From: DATJPR01 sp963752915
GTDB lineage: Bacteria > Bacteroidota > Ignavibacteria > UBA10030 > UBA6906
Direction: 5' to 3'
Assembly (NCBI GenBank): GCA_963752915.1
Contig: CAVVZZ010000001.1
Span: forward strand, 1-64,000
DNA: 64,000 nucleotides
Positions 54,323-63,313 of the stretch are shown in pieces. The notes under the pieces were generated by a model that had not been told where the DNA came from, made no database searches, and saw only the letters and a list, made by a program, of their open reading frames with translations. Position numbers and translations under genes: made by a program. Within the stretch, counting starts at the first letter, position 1, and the number at the start of each line of letters is the position of its first letter.

Positions 54323-55261
54323 ATGCTCATCCCACCACGCTTGCATAGCGGAGATCTCGTCGGACTGATCACCCCGGCGAGTCCTGTCGCCGACCCGTCG
54401 CGAATCGATGCCGGAGCTCGCTACCTTGAGCGGAACGGGCTGCGCGTCATGCTCGGCTCTCATGTGGGAAAGGTAACCGGCTATCTCGCTGGAACCGATG
54501 AAGAGCGCGTACAAGACCTTCAAGAGATGTTCCTCAACCCGGAGGTGAAGGCAGTGTTCGCCCTGCGAGGCGGCTATGGCGTGACACGAATTCTCCCGCT
54601 CCTCGATTTCAATCTCTTCCGCCGCCATCCGAAAATTGTCGTGGGCTACAGTGATATTACCGCTCTCCTTCTCTCGATCTACGCCAGGGCATCGCTCGTC
54701 ACGTTTCATGGACCGATGGTTGCGGTGGATTTTGCCGGAGATCCTGACCCGCGCACCGAGGAGTTGTTCTGGGATATGATGTTCGGGAGAAACGCTCTCC
54801 GTTCAATCCCTCTCGCTGACGATGCATCACGACATGTCCTGCGTTCGGGGAGCGCAAAGGGTCGACTTGTCGGTGGAAACCTTTCCTTGCTCTCGGCAAT
54901 GACCGGGACAGGGTATCTTCCGGATTGCACCGGGACGATCTTCTTCGTTGAGGAAATCGGTGAAGAGCCTTACCGTGTCGACAGGATGTTCACGCAGCTT
55001 CTCCAGGCGGGCGTGCTTCACGGTGTCGTCGCCGTTCTGGCCGGCCAATTCACCGACTGCTCAGCCAAAGATCAGTCCGGGCCAACCTTCTCCGTCGAAG
55101 ACCTTCTGCGTTCGCTGTCAGACGTATTGTCCGTCCCGTTTGTCTCCGGCTGCCGGTTTGGGCACGGCCCGAGTTCACTGACCATTCCGGTCGGCGCCCT
55201 TGCGGAACTCGACACGGGAACAACATCGCTTCGTCTGCTCGAACCTGTTGTCGAGGGTTGA
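54323..55261 (+). CDS. ldcA: LD-carboxypeptidase (peptidase family S66), 312 aa
   Basis: The catalytic triad of family S66 is visible: S110 in VGYSDITALLL, E210 or E211 in IFFVEEIGEEPY and H281 in GHGPSSLTIPVG. The N-terminal phrase GDLVGLITPASPV and the nucleophile elbow LRGGYGVTRILPLLD are typical. The enzyme removes the terminal D-alanine from tetrapeptides during peptidoglycan recycling in the cytoplasm. I start at the ATG at 54323; the extended frame to 54056 runs through the GCCAGAC repeats. It precedes purN by 137 bases. Confidence 0.93.
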   Translation: MLIPPRLHSGDLVGLITPASPVADPSRIDAGARYLERNGLRVMLGSHVGKVTGYLAGTDEERVQDLQEMFLNPEVKAVFALRGGYGVTRILPLLDFNLFRRHPKIVVGYSDITALLLSIYARASLVTFHGPMVAVDFAGDPDPRTEELFWDMMFGRNALRSIPLADDASRHVLRSGSAKGRLVGGNLSLLSAMTGTGYLPDCTGTIFFVEEIGEEPYRVDRMFTQLLQAGVLHGVVAVLAGQFTDCSAKDQSGPTFSVEDLLRSLSDVLSVPFVSGCRFGHGPSSLTIPVGALAELDTGTTSLRLLEPVVEG

Positions 55262-55329
55262 ACTGGTCGTCGGAAGCTCACCCGGAAGGCGGCAAATCCC
55301 GATCCCGGGCCTCATTTTGCTGCCATTTC

Positions 55330-55358
55330 TTGTATTTCGTTCGCCATTATCTTACTTT
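55330..55358 (+). promoter_or_regulatory. Putative promoter for purN-purH
   Basis: TTGTAT (55330-55335), 17 bases, TACTTT (55353-55358), followed by an AT-rich stretch. It is weaker than the others but keeps the same spacing. Confidence 0.45.
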
Positions 55359-55398
55359 ATTTTTATTCCTTTCAATCGGGAGCAGTGCGGGACCTACC

Positions 55399-56001
55399 GT
55401 GAATGTTGCCGTGTTTGGCTCCGGACGGGGTTCAAATTTCCAGGCGATCCTCGCAGCGCAGAAGGGGGGGAGACTTGAAGGAGTCACGATCTCTCTGGTG
55501 ATGAGCAACAATTCAACTTCGGGGATATTGGACATCGCCCGATCAAACGCCATACCCGCCTTTCACATCAGCCAGAAACAGTTCCCTTCGGAAGAACAGT
55601 ACTCGGACGCGTTGCTGAGCCTTCTACGATCCCATGGGGTCGAGTTGATCGTCCTCGCCGGCTTCATGAAGAGAATTCCCATGCGGCTTGTCGAAGAATA
55701 CCGCGGACGGATTCTCAACATTCACCCGGCCTTGCTTCCGAAATACGGCGGAGAAGGAATGTACGGCAGTCACGTCCACGAGGCGGTAATCCGCTCAGGA
55801 GACCGCGAATCGGGAGCGACGGTGCACGTGGTCGATGAACAGTACGACCATGGATCGATCCTGCTTCAGGAACGCGTTCCGGTCTTGCATGACGATACGC
55901 CGGAGACACTTGCTGCGCGTGTTCTCGCCGTCGAACACAAGATCCTGCCGGAGGCAATCGTCCGGCTTGCTGCATCTCTGCAATCGAGGGCTAAACAGTG
56001 A
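55399..56001 (+). CDS. purN: Phosphoribosylglycinamide formyltransferase PurN
   Basis: PurN transfers a formyl group from 10-formyl-tetrahydrofolate to GAR in purine synthesis. The substrate loop GSGRGSN (residues 7-13) is present, and the active site is N107 and H109 in LNIHPALLP plus the aspartate in VVDEQYDHG. I use the GTG at 55399 (VNVAVFGSGRG), which gives 200 residues, the usual length. The upstream frame adds a membrane-like stretch that is only chance. The TGA overlaps the purH start GTG (GTGA, 55998-56001). Confidence 0.93.
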   Translation: MNVAVFGSGRGSNFQAILAAQKGGRLEGVTISLVMSNNSTSGILDIARSNAIPAFHISQKQFPSEEQYSDALLSLLRSHGVELIVLAGFMKRIPMRLVEEYRGRILNIHPALLPKYGGEGMYGSHVHEAVIRSGDRESGATVHVVDEQYDHGSILLQERVPVLHDDTPETLAARVLAVEHKILPEAIVRLAASLQSRAKQ

Positions 56002-57539
56002 TTCACATCCGCCGTGCGCTCATCAGCGTGTCCGACAAAACAGGCCTCATTGATTTTGCCCGCACTCTGTCCGGCGCCGGAATCGAGATCCTGTCGACGG
56101 GAGGAACCGCATCAACGCTTGCGGCGGCCGGGATTCCCGTGAAGCAGGTCTCCGATGTCACCGGGTTTCCTGAAATTCTCGATGGTCGGGTGAAGACGCT
56201 CCATCCGAAGATCCACGGCGGCCTACTGGGCGTCAACAGCAACGCAGAGCACCAGCGCCAGATGCGCGAACTCGGCATCGAGCCGATCGATATGGTTGTC
56301 GTCAACTTGTATCCGTTCGAGCAAACGATTGCACGCCCCGGCGTCACCGTCGACGAGGCGATCGAGAACATCGATATCGGCGGCCCGGCCATGCTCCGCT
56401 CGGCGGCGAAGAACCATCAGCACCGGGCCGTTCTCTGCAGCCCGTCGCAATATCCGGGCGTCGCGGAAGAACTCCGCGTCCATGGCGGATGCCTGACGGA
56501 GGAAACCTGTTCCCGGCTTGCCCGTGAAGTGTTTCGCGCGACCGCCGCGTATGATGCGGCCATCGCGTCGTATCTCGCTGATCGGGCGGCGTCCGGCACC
56601 GCTGCAACCGGTCTGAATCTCCACGCCCCCCTTGATCTTCCCCTGCGCTATGGAGAAAACCCCCATCAGTCCGCTTCCCTGTTCGGCGAGTTCACACGGC
56701 ATTTCGAGCGACTGCATGGAAAGGAACTTTCCTACAATAATATTCTGGACATCAGCGCCGCCGCCGCGCTCATCTGGGAATTCGAAGAACCGGCCGTTGC
56801 AATTATCAAGCACACAAATCCCTGCGGCGTAAGTATTGCCGGATCGCTCGTGGAAGCGTACGATCAGGCGCTCGCAACGGATCCGAGCTCGGCCTTTGGA
56901 GGAATTGTCGCCACCAACCGTCCGCTCGACGCCGCGACGGCCGAACGCATCAACACGCTTTTTACGGAGGTCATCATCAGCCCGGATTTTCCGGACCCGG
57001 TGCTTGACCTGTTGCGAAAGAAGAAAGACCGGCGATTGATCCGGATGCACGAATCATTCCGGGTTGCCCTGGCCGAGCCGACGGTGCGCAGCGTCCCCGG
57101 CGGGTATCTCGTCCAGGAAGCCGATGTGCGGCGGCCCGATCAGGAGGAACGGCGTGTCGTGACGAAGCGCCCGCCGACTGCGGATGAGCTTCAGGCGATG
57201 AACTTCGCCTGGCGCGTTGCGAAACACGTGAAATCGAATGCGGTCGTGTATGCCTCGGCCCATAGAACCCTGGGCATCGGGGCCGGCCAGATGTCACGCG
57301 TCGACTCGTCGCGCATCGCGGTCCAGAAGGCCGCGATGGCAGGACTTTCGTTGAAGGGATCGGTTGTCGCATCGGATGCCTATTTCCCGTTTGCGGACGG
57401 GGTGATCGAGGCAATCCAGGCGGGAGCGACAGCCGTCATTGAGCCAGGCGGCTCGGTCCGTGATGCCGAAGTCATCGCCGCGGCGGATGAACACGGCATC
57501 GCGATGGTGTTCACGGGAACACGACATTTCAGACATTAG
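55998..57539 (+). CDS. purH: Bifunctional AICAR transformylase/IMP cyclohydrolase PurH
   Basis: PurH carries out the last two steps of IMP synthesis. The N-terminal MGS-like IMP cyclohydrolase domain (residues of about 1-190) begins RRALISVSDKTGLIDFARTL and contains LSTGGTASTLA and DGRVKTLHPKIHGG. The C-terminal transformylase has the catalytic KHTNPCG motif and ends TGTRHFRH. At 513 residues it is full length. It starts with GTG within the purN stop, so the two are translated together. No frameshift is present. Confidence 0.97.
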   Translation: MIHIRRALISVSDKTGLIDFARTLSGAGIEILSTGGTASTLAAAGIPVKQVSDVTGFPEILDGRVKTLHPKIHGGLLGVNSNAEHQRQMRELGIEPIDMVVVNLYPFEQTIARPGVTVDEAIENIDIGGPAMLRSAAKNHQHRAVLCSPSQYPGVAEELRVHGGCLTEETCSRLAREVFRATAAYDAAIASYLADRAASGTAATGLNLHAPLDLPLRYGENPHQSASLFGEFTRHFERLHGKELSYNNILDISAAAALIWEFEEPAVAIIKHTNPCGVSIAGSLVEAYDQALATDPSSAFGGIVATNRPLDAATAERINTLFTEVIISPDFPDPVLDLLRKKKDRRLIRMHESFRVALAEPTVRSVPGGYLVQEADVRRPDQEERRVVTKRPPTADELQAMNFAWRVAKHVKSNAVVYASAHRTLGIGAGQMSRVDSSRIAVQKAAMAGLSLKGSVVASDAYFPFADGVIEAIQAGATAVIEPGGSVRDAEVIAAADEHGIAMVFTGTRHFRH

Positions 57540-57644
57540 GTGAGATGATGCTTCCTGCATTCTCTCGCCGACACGGGGCCGGATCGTAGGGTCGGAGGGT
57601 GGAAAGACCGGCGAATTCCAGAACTATATTATCGCAAAGACTCT

Positions 57645-58670
57645 ATGAGCCTCTTTTCATTTTTTTCGGCCGATCTCGCGATCGACCTCGGCACTGCGAA
57701 CACCTTGATCTATATGAAGGGGAAGGGTATTGTCCTGAACGAACCTTCCATTGTCGCGTTCGACCGGAACACGAAGAAGATTGTTGCCATCGGGAAGGAA
57801 GCGCAGGAAATGCTCGGCCGGACACACCGCGACATCCGCACGATCCGGCCGATGAAAGACGGCGTCATCGCGGACTTCGAGATCGCCGAAGGGATGTTGC
57901 GGGAGTTTATCCGGAAGATCCACGCCAACTGGATGCCCAGCCGGCGCATTGTGGTCTGTGTCCCCAGCGGGGTGACAGAAGTCGAGAAGCGCGCTGTGCG
58001 GGATTCCGCCGAGCACGCCGGCGCGAAAGAGGTGCACTTGATCGCCGAACCGATGGCGGCAGCGATCGGCGTCGGCCTCGATGTGGAGGCCCCCGTGGGA
58101 AACATGATCGTCGACATCGGGGGCGGCACGACGGAAATCGCCGTCATCGCGCTCTCCGGGATCGTCAACGAAGAGTCCGTCCGGATTGCAGGCGACGAGA
58201 TGAACAACGCGATTGTGCAGTTCTTCAAGAAAAATCACAACATCCTGATCGGCGAGCGGACGGCAGAAGCCATCAAGTGTGAAGTCGGCTCTGCAATGCC
58301 GTTGAAGGAAGAAGTGACCATCCGCGTGAAGGGGCGCGACCTGGTGAACGGGATCCCGAAAACCACCGAAGCCAGTTCCGCCGAGATCCGTGAGTCGCTC
58401 AGTGAAGCCGTGACTCAAATCGTCGATTCCGTCAAGCTCACGCTCGAACGCACGCCGCCTGAACTTGCAGCCGACATTCTTGATCGCGGCATCATGCTGA
58501 GCGGCGGTGGAGCGCTCCTCAAAGGCCTCGATGAACGTCTCCGCCTCGAGACGAATCTTCCTGTGCATGTCTCGGAGGACCCGCTGACGGCTGTCGTGCG
58601 CGGGACCGGAAGGATCCTCGAGAACCTGAACCGGTATTCCAAGGTCCTGTTGAAGAGCCGTCGGTACTGA
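57645..58670 (+). CDS. mreB: Rod-shape determining protein MreB
   Basis: MreB is the bacterial actin that guides cell-wall synthesis along the cell. The phosphate-1 loop DLGTANTLIY (residues 10-19), the adenine and phosphate-2 segment VDIGGGTTEIAVI and the LSGGGALLKGLDERL region are all present. Length is 341 residues. A TATATT box lies 15 bases before the ATG without a good -35, so the promoter is uncertain. It is first of five genes of the elongation machinery. Confidence 0.98.
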   Translation: MSLFSFFSADLAIDLGTANTLIYMKGKGIVLNEPSIVAFDRNTKKIVAIGKEAQEMLGRTHRDIRTIRPMKDGVIADFEIAEGMLREFIRKIHANWMPSRRIVVCVPSGVTEVEKRAVRDSAEHAGAKEVHLIAEPMAAAIGVGLDVEAPVGNMIVDIGGGTTEIAVIALSGIVNEESVRIAGDEMNNAIVQFFKKNHNILIGERTAEAIKCEVGSAMPLKEEVTIRVKGRDLVNGIPKTTEASSAEIRESLSEAVTQIVDSVKLTLERTPPELAADILDRGIMLSGGGALLKGLDERLRLETNLPVHVSEDPLTAVVRGTGRILENLNRYSKVLLKSRRY

Positions 58671-58677
58671 GCGACTT

Positions 58678-59517
58678 ATGATCAAGAAGCTGTACGACAT
58701 GGTCATTGCGTTTAAAGAGTACCTGCTCTTTGCATTCTTCACCAGCATTTCCCTCGCCCTCCTTGCCACCAATGACGGCCAGCAAATGAACGCCCTGCGT
58801 TCCGCGTCCGTCCTCACGGTCGGCTTTCTTCAGGATTCCTTCACGTTCATTCCGGACTATTTGAACCTGCGGCGCGAGAACAGAACCCTCCTCGAGAAGA
58901 ACATGGATCTCTCCGACGAGGTCAACCGGCTCCGCGAAGCCCGGCTCGAGAATATCCGGCTGCGGGCGATGATCGAATTCAAGCACAAGACCAAGGGGAA
59001 GCTGATCGCCGCGGACGTTGTCGGGAAGACCCTTCAGCTCCTGCGGAACACGGTCACGCTCAACATCGGGAATCGAGACGGCATTCGCGTGAACGCGGCC
59101 ATCGTCTCGCCCGATGGTCTTGTGGGCAAGATTGTGGCGACGAGCTCCGGTTATTCCGTCGGCCAGATCCTCCTGAACAAAGAGATCCGTGTTAGCGCGA
59201 AAGACCAGCGGAGCAGGGTTGACGGAATTGTGCAGTGGGACGGCGGGCCGACGTTGCACTTCACGAACGTCGTCAAGACGATGGATGTAAAGGAGGGAGA
59301 TGTCATCGTGACATCGGGTTACAGCACGATCTATCCCGAGGGAATCGCGATCGGGGTGGTGGCATCGACGCGGATCCTTCCGGGTTCGCTCTTTCAGGCG
59401 ATCGACATCACCCCCGGCGTTGATTTCACACGTCTGGAAGAAGTGTTCGTCGTCAGTACTCCTGTCGACACAAGCAGAATCGCCGTTGAGGCGAGATCTG
59501 CCGAAGACCGTATGTGA
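58678..59517 (+). CDS. mreC: Rod-shape determining protein MreC
   Basis: A short cytoplasmic start and one membrane helix are followed by a coiled coil (RENRTLLEKNMDLSDEVNRLREA) and two beta-barrel domains with GNRDGIRVNAAIVSPDGLVGKIV and GDVIVTSGYSTIYPEGIAIGVV, the standard MreC layout. It links MreB to periplasmic wall enzymes. It begins eight bases after mreB. Its 279 residues are normal. Confidence 0.96.
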   Translation: MIKKLYDMVIAFKEYLLFAFFTSISLALLATNDGQQMNALRSASVLTVGFLQDSFTFIPDYLNLRRENRTLLEKNMDLSDEVNRLREARLENIRLRAMIEFKHKTKGKLIAADVVGKTLQLLRNTVTLNIGNRDGIRVNAAIVSPDGLVGKIVATSSGYSVGQILLNKEIRVSAKDQRSRVDGIVQWDGGPTLHFTNVVKTMDVKEGDVIVTSGYSTIYPEGIAIGVVASTRILPGSLFQAIDITPGVDFTRLEEVFVVSTPVDTSRIAVEARSAEDRM

Positions 59518-59532
59518 AGGTTGTGATTCCCT

Positions 59533-60030
59533 ATGCGCCTCATCGTACGATACTTTTTCATCTCGCTGGGCCTGGTCGTTCTTCAAACGACCCTCGTCCG
59601 CTACCTGGCGATCGAGACCATCGTCCCCGATCTCTTGCTGATCTGGATCGTGGCCATCGCCCTGGTGGAAGGACAGGCCGCCGCGATCACCGCCGGCTTC
59701 ATCCTCGGCCTCGGGATTGACCTGTTGAGCGGCCACGACGGAATGCTCGGGCTGGCGGCGCTGTCGAAAACCGTCGCAGGGTTCATCGCGGGGTTCTTCC
59801 ATGACGACAACCGCGTGATGCCTGCGCTGGGCAGTTACCAGTTTCCTCTGTTCACGGCGATTGCGGCCATCGTGCACAACCTTGTCTACTTCGCGATCTA
59901 TCTCCAGGGTTCGGACATCGGGTTGACCAGCGCAATCGTCGTCTACGGCATCCCGTCAACGGCGTACACCGTCGCACTCTCGCTGATCCCCATGATGGTG
60001 TTCGCCCGGAGAGCAAGAGTGTTGATATGA
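59533..60030 (+). CDS. mreD: Rod-shape determining protein MreD
   Basis: About five membrane helices and the phrase GLGIDLLSGHDGMLGLAALSKTVAGFIAGFF are typical of MreD, a small partner of MreC in the elongasome. Sequence conservation in this family is low, so the name rests on topology and on its place between mreC and the PBP2 gene. It overlaps the next start by four bases (ATGA). Confidence 0.9.
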   Translation: MRLIVRYFFISLGLVVLQTTLVRYLAIETIVPDLLLIWIVAIALVEGQAAAITAGFILGLGIDLLSGHDGMLGLAALSKTVAGFIAGFFHDDNRVMPALGSYQFPLFTAIAAIVHNLVYFAIYLQGSDIGLTSAIVVYGIPSTAYTVALSLIPMMVFARRARVLI

Positions 60031-61877
60031 CGTTGCAGGATGACATACAGGTCCTCTCCAAGCGCCGCGCGCTGCATGTGGTGGTGGGACTCGTCTTTCT
60101 TCTCTTTGTCTGCCGCTTGTTCCAGCTCCAGATGATTTATCGGGTGGAATACGGCAGGAAATCCGATGAGAATAGCATCAGGACAATCCCGCACGACCCC
60201 GTCCGCGGGAACATGTACGACCGGAACCACTTGCTGGTGGTGGACAACCGGCCCGCGTTCACTGTTACCGTCATGCCGTACGAATTCCGGGGTGGCGAAA
60301 TCCCCTACCTCGCGTCGATCCTCAACCTCGATCCGGAATTCATCCAGGACCGGTTGAAGAAGGGTGAACAGATCTCGCGGTTCCAACCCGTGAAGCTCCG
60401 GCGCGACATCGACTTCCGCATGCTCTCGACGATCGAGGAGCACCGCGACCGGCTCTCCGGCGTCGATTATATCGTTGAATCCAAACGGGACTATCCAACC
60501 AGAGCCAAGGCGTCGCATCTGCTCGGGTATGCAAAGGAAATCTCCGAGAATCAATTGAAATCCATGAGCGATGAGTATGCTCCGGGTGATGTCATCGGCT
60601 CGGCAGGCCTGGAGTCGGAATACGAAAGCGTTCTGCGAGGAGAGAAAGGCGCGGAATTCAGCACCGTCAACGCGCGCGGGCAGATTGTTGGACAATTTGA
60701 CAACGGCCGCAGCGACATCCCGGCCGTCTCAGGAAAAGACCTCCTGCTGACATTGGATTCCGGGCTCCAGGCATTCGCGGAATCGTTGATGGTCGACAAA
60801 CGGGGATCGATCGTTGCCCTCGATCCCGACAACGGCGGCATCCTGGCGATGGTCAGTTCTCCCGACTACGACCTCAATCTGTTCAGCGGTGTCATCAGCC
60901 CGCGGACGTGGCGCAACTTAAGCGACGATCCGGCGCACCCGATGTTTAACCGTGCGACGCTCACGCGGTATCCTCCGGGTTCGACTTTCAAGATGCTTCT
61001 TGCCCTTGCGGCACTTGAAGACAATGTAGTCACGCCTTCGTGGCGCATTACCTGCACCGGCGCGTTCCCCTTCGGGAACAAGGTGTTCAAGGACTTGCAC
61101 GTGCACGGCTCGGTGGACATGGAGACCGCCCTCAAAGTTTCATGCAACGTGTATTTCTACCAGCTGATGCTCAAAGTCGGGCTGGATCGCTGGTCCGAGA
61201 TGGGCGCCCGATTGGGGTTTGGACATCTCACCGGCGTGGATATTAATGAGGAGAACCCGGGACTTCTGCCGTCGACACCGTTCATGGACAAACGGTACGG
61301 CCCGCGCGGTTGGACGAAGGGTTTTCTCCCGAGCCTCGGAATCGGGCAGGGAGAAGTCGGAGTGACGCCGCTGCAGATGGCGCTCTATTCGATGGTCCTC
61401 GCCAATGAAGGGAAATATCACGAGCCGCACACCGTGTTGGCCACGGTCGACAAGGCAACCGGTCGTGCTGATACTCTTACATTCCCGACGCGCATAATTC
61501 AAATTCGTCCCGAGAACTGGGCTGTTGTCCGTGAAGGAATGCGACGCGCCGTCATGGAGGCGGGTGGCACGGGCGGCGCCGCGAAGATCAAGGGGATCGA
61601 AGTCGCAGGAAAAACAGGCACGGCCCAAAATCCGCACGGGAAGGATCACGCCTGGTTCGTCGGGTTTGCGCCATTCGACCATCCGCGGATCGCCATCTGC
61701 GTCTTGATCGAGAATGCCGGCTTCGGCGGAACTGCTGCCGCACCGGTCGCGGGGATGTGCATGGAACGATACCTGTTCGGCCAGCTTATCCGGAACACTC
61801 CGCCCCCGCCGCAGCAAAAGCGGGTCATCGCTCAGACACCGCTGCCACAGAGTCTTGACGTGGAATTGCATCACTGA
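60027..61877 (+). CDS. mrdA: Penicillin-binding protein 2 (elongation transpeptidase)
   Basis: One N-terminal membrane anchor (residues 15-35) is followed by the dimerisation domain and the transpeptidase. The active-site motifs are S319-T-F-K322, S372-C-N374 and K529-T-G531. This is the D,D-transpeptidase that works with RodA in side-wall synthesis. Length is 616 residues, normal for the class. Its ATG lies inside the mreD stop. Confidence 0.97.
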   Translation: MTLQDDIQVLSKRRALHVVVGLVFLLFVCRLFQLQMIYRVEYGRKSDENSIRTIPHDPVRGNMYDRNHLLVVDNRPAFTVTVMPYEFRGGEIPYLASILNLDPEFIQDRLKKGEQISRFQPVKLRRDIDFRMLSTIEEHRDRLSGVDYIVESKRDYPTRAKASHLLGYAKEISENQLKSMSDEYAPGDVIGSAGLESEYESVLRGEKGAEFSTVNARGQIVGQFDNGRSDIPAVSGKDLLLTLDSGLQAFAESLMVDKRGSIVALDPDNGGILAMVSSPDYDLNLFSGVISPRTWRNLSDDPAHPMFNRATLTRYPPGSTFKMLLALAALEDNVVTPSWRITCTGAFPFGNKVFKDLHVHGSVDMETALKVSCNVYFYQLMLKVGLDRWSEMGARLGFGHLTGVDINEENPGLLPSTPFMDKRYGPRGWTKGFLPSLGIGQGEVGVTPLQMALYSMVLANEGKYHEPHTVLATVDKATGRADTLTFPTRIIQIRPENWAVVREGMRRAVMEAGGTGGAAKIKGIEVAGKTGTAQNPHGKDHAWFVGFAPFDHPRIAICVLIENAGFGGTAAAPVAGMCMERYLFGQLIRNTPPPPQQKRVIAQTPLPQSLDVELHH

Positions 61878-61928
61878 GCCGGTCGGGGACTGTTTGCAAG
61901 CGTCTTTATTCTCTCGTGAGAAGGTATC

Positions 61929-63146
61929 ATGTTCACGTATTTGAACGAACGTATCGATCTTCGTCTTCTTGCCATCACGGCGCTCCTGGTGATCATCGGT
62001 CTCGCCTCAGTGTATAGCGCCGTCTTCGACGCCCACATGCCGAATGTCTATAGCAAGCAAGTCCTCTGGATGGTGCTGGGGCTGATCGTCATGATGGCGC
62101 TCTGGGCGACGCCCCTGCGGTTTATCCAGTTCATATCCTACCCGGCATATTTCGCCTCGCTCGCTCTTCTCCTCTCCGTCCTCTTGATCGGGAGGACGGT
62201 TTCCGGCTCGACGAGCTGGTTCAATCTGGGGGCCTTCCGTCTTCAACCTGCCGAGTTCGCCAAGATCTCGACAACACTCGCCCTCGCACAGTATCTTTCC
62301 CGATCGGATATCTCCCTGAAGAAATTCCGCGATCTTGCGGTGGCGACCGGGATCGTTGCAGCGCCGTTGCTCCTGGTCATGCTCCAGCCCGACTTCGGCA
62401 CGGCGGTGATTTTTGGCGGGATGTTTTTTCCGGTCCTGTACTGGGCGGGAGCGACCCGGTTCACGCTGCTTTCGATTATCGGCCCCATCATCGTGTCGGT
62501 TGCCGCATTGCTCGGAACATCCTATTTCCTCGTGACAATCGTCGCCTTCGGCATTCTGATTTTTCTCACCCGCGATCACAATCTGGTTGCAGCGGTGGTC
62601 TTTTCCATCACCGTGCTCCTGGGGATCTCCGTTCAGTTTGTGTATGAAGGACTCAAACCGTATCAGCAGAAACGGATTTACACCTTTCTGAACCCCAACG
62701 CGGACCCCCTGGGCGCTGGGTATAATATTCTGCAGTCGAAGGTGGCGATCGGCTCGGGGGGACCATTCGGCAAGGGCTATCTGAAGGGAACGCAGACGCA
62801 GCTGAATTTCATTCCGGAACAATGGACGGATTTCATCTTCTGCGTCCCCGGAGAAGAATTCGGATTCGTGGGCGCAATGAGTGTCATCGGGCTCTCCATG
62901 TGGCTCCTGGCCCGGGGCATTACGATTGCGTCGATTGTGAAGAACAAATACAGCAGTATCCTAGCCGTTGGATTGACAGGCATTCTTGCAGCCCACATGA
63001 TCATTAATCTCGGCATGGCGGTCGGGTTGATGCCTGTGGTCGGCGTCCCGCTTCCGTTTCTCAGCTACGGGGGATCGTTTGTTCTCACGACGTTATGCAT
63101 CATGGGAATTCTGCTCAATCTTCACGCGCACCGAAAAGAATATTGA
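61929..63146 (+). CDS. rodA: SEDS-family glycosyltransferase RodA
   Basis: About ten membrane helices and the SEDS marks are visible: GSTSWFNLGAFRLQPAEFAKI, LLVMLQPDFGTAVIF, GAGYNILQSKVAIGSGGPFGKGYLKGTQTQLNFIPEQWTDFIFCVPGEEFG and the final VGVPLPFLSYGGSFVL. RodA polymerises peptidoglycan in complex with PBP2. AGAAGG precedes the ATG. Length is 405 residues. It ends the elongation cluster. Confidence 0.97.
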   Translation: MFTYLNERIDLRLLAITALLVIIGLASVYSAVFDAHMPNVYSKQVLWMVLGLIVMMALWATPLRFIQFISYPAYFASLALLLSVLLIGRTVSGSTSWFNLGAFRLQPAEFAKISTTLALAQYLSRSDISLKKFRDLAVATGIVAAPLLLVMLQPDFGTAVIFGGMFFPVLYWAGATRFTLLSIIGPIIVSVAALLGTSYFLVTIVAFGILIFLTRDHNLVAAVVFSITVLLGISVQFVYEGLKPYQQKRIYTFLNPNADPLGAGYNILQSKVAIGSGGPFGKGYLKGTQTQLNFIPEQWTDFIFCVPGEEFGFVGAMSVIGLSMWLLARGITIASIVKNKYSSILAVGLTGILAAHMIINLGMAVGLMPVVGVPLPFLSYGGSFVLTTLCIMGILLNLHAHRKEY

Positions 63147-63313
63147 TCGCGTCTGCCGCAACGGCTCCCCCTCCGCTTCTCGGCGGGGGGATCACCGAAT
63201 GATTCGCGAGTAACGCCGCACGAGGAGAACGGCTCCTCATCAATTCCCCCGGCATCAATGTCGGGGCAACGTCCCCTGTTCGCTGCACACGATCCTCCAA
63301 GGAATTCCTCTCC

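Noticed and set aside
57602..57630. Promoter of the mre cluster
   Set aside because: TATATT at 57625 is good, but no -35 element is present at 16-18 bases, so I did not list it as a feature.
63165..63195. Terminator after rodA (C-run and G-run near 63167-63192)
   Set aside because: The arms pair poorly (a mismatch and a bulge) and no T-run follows.
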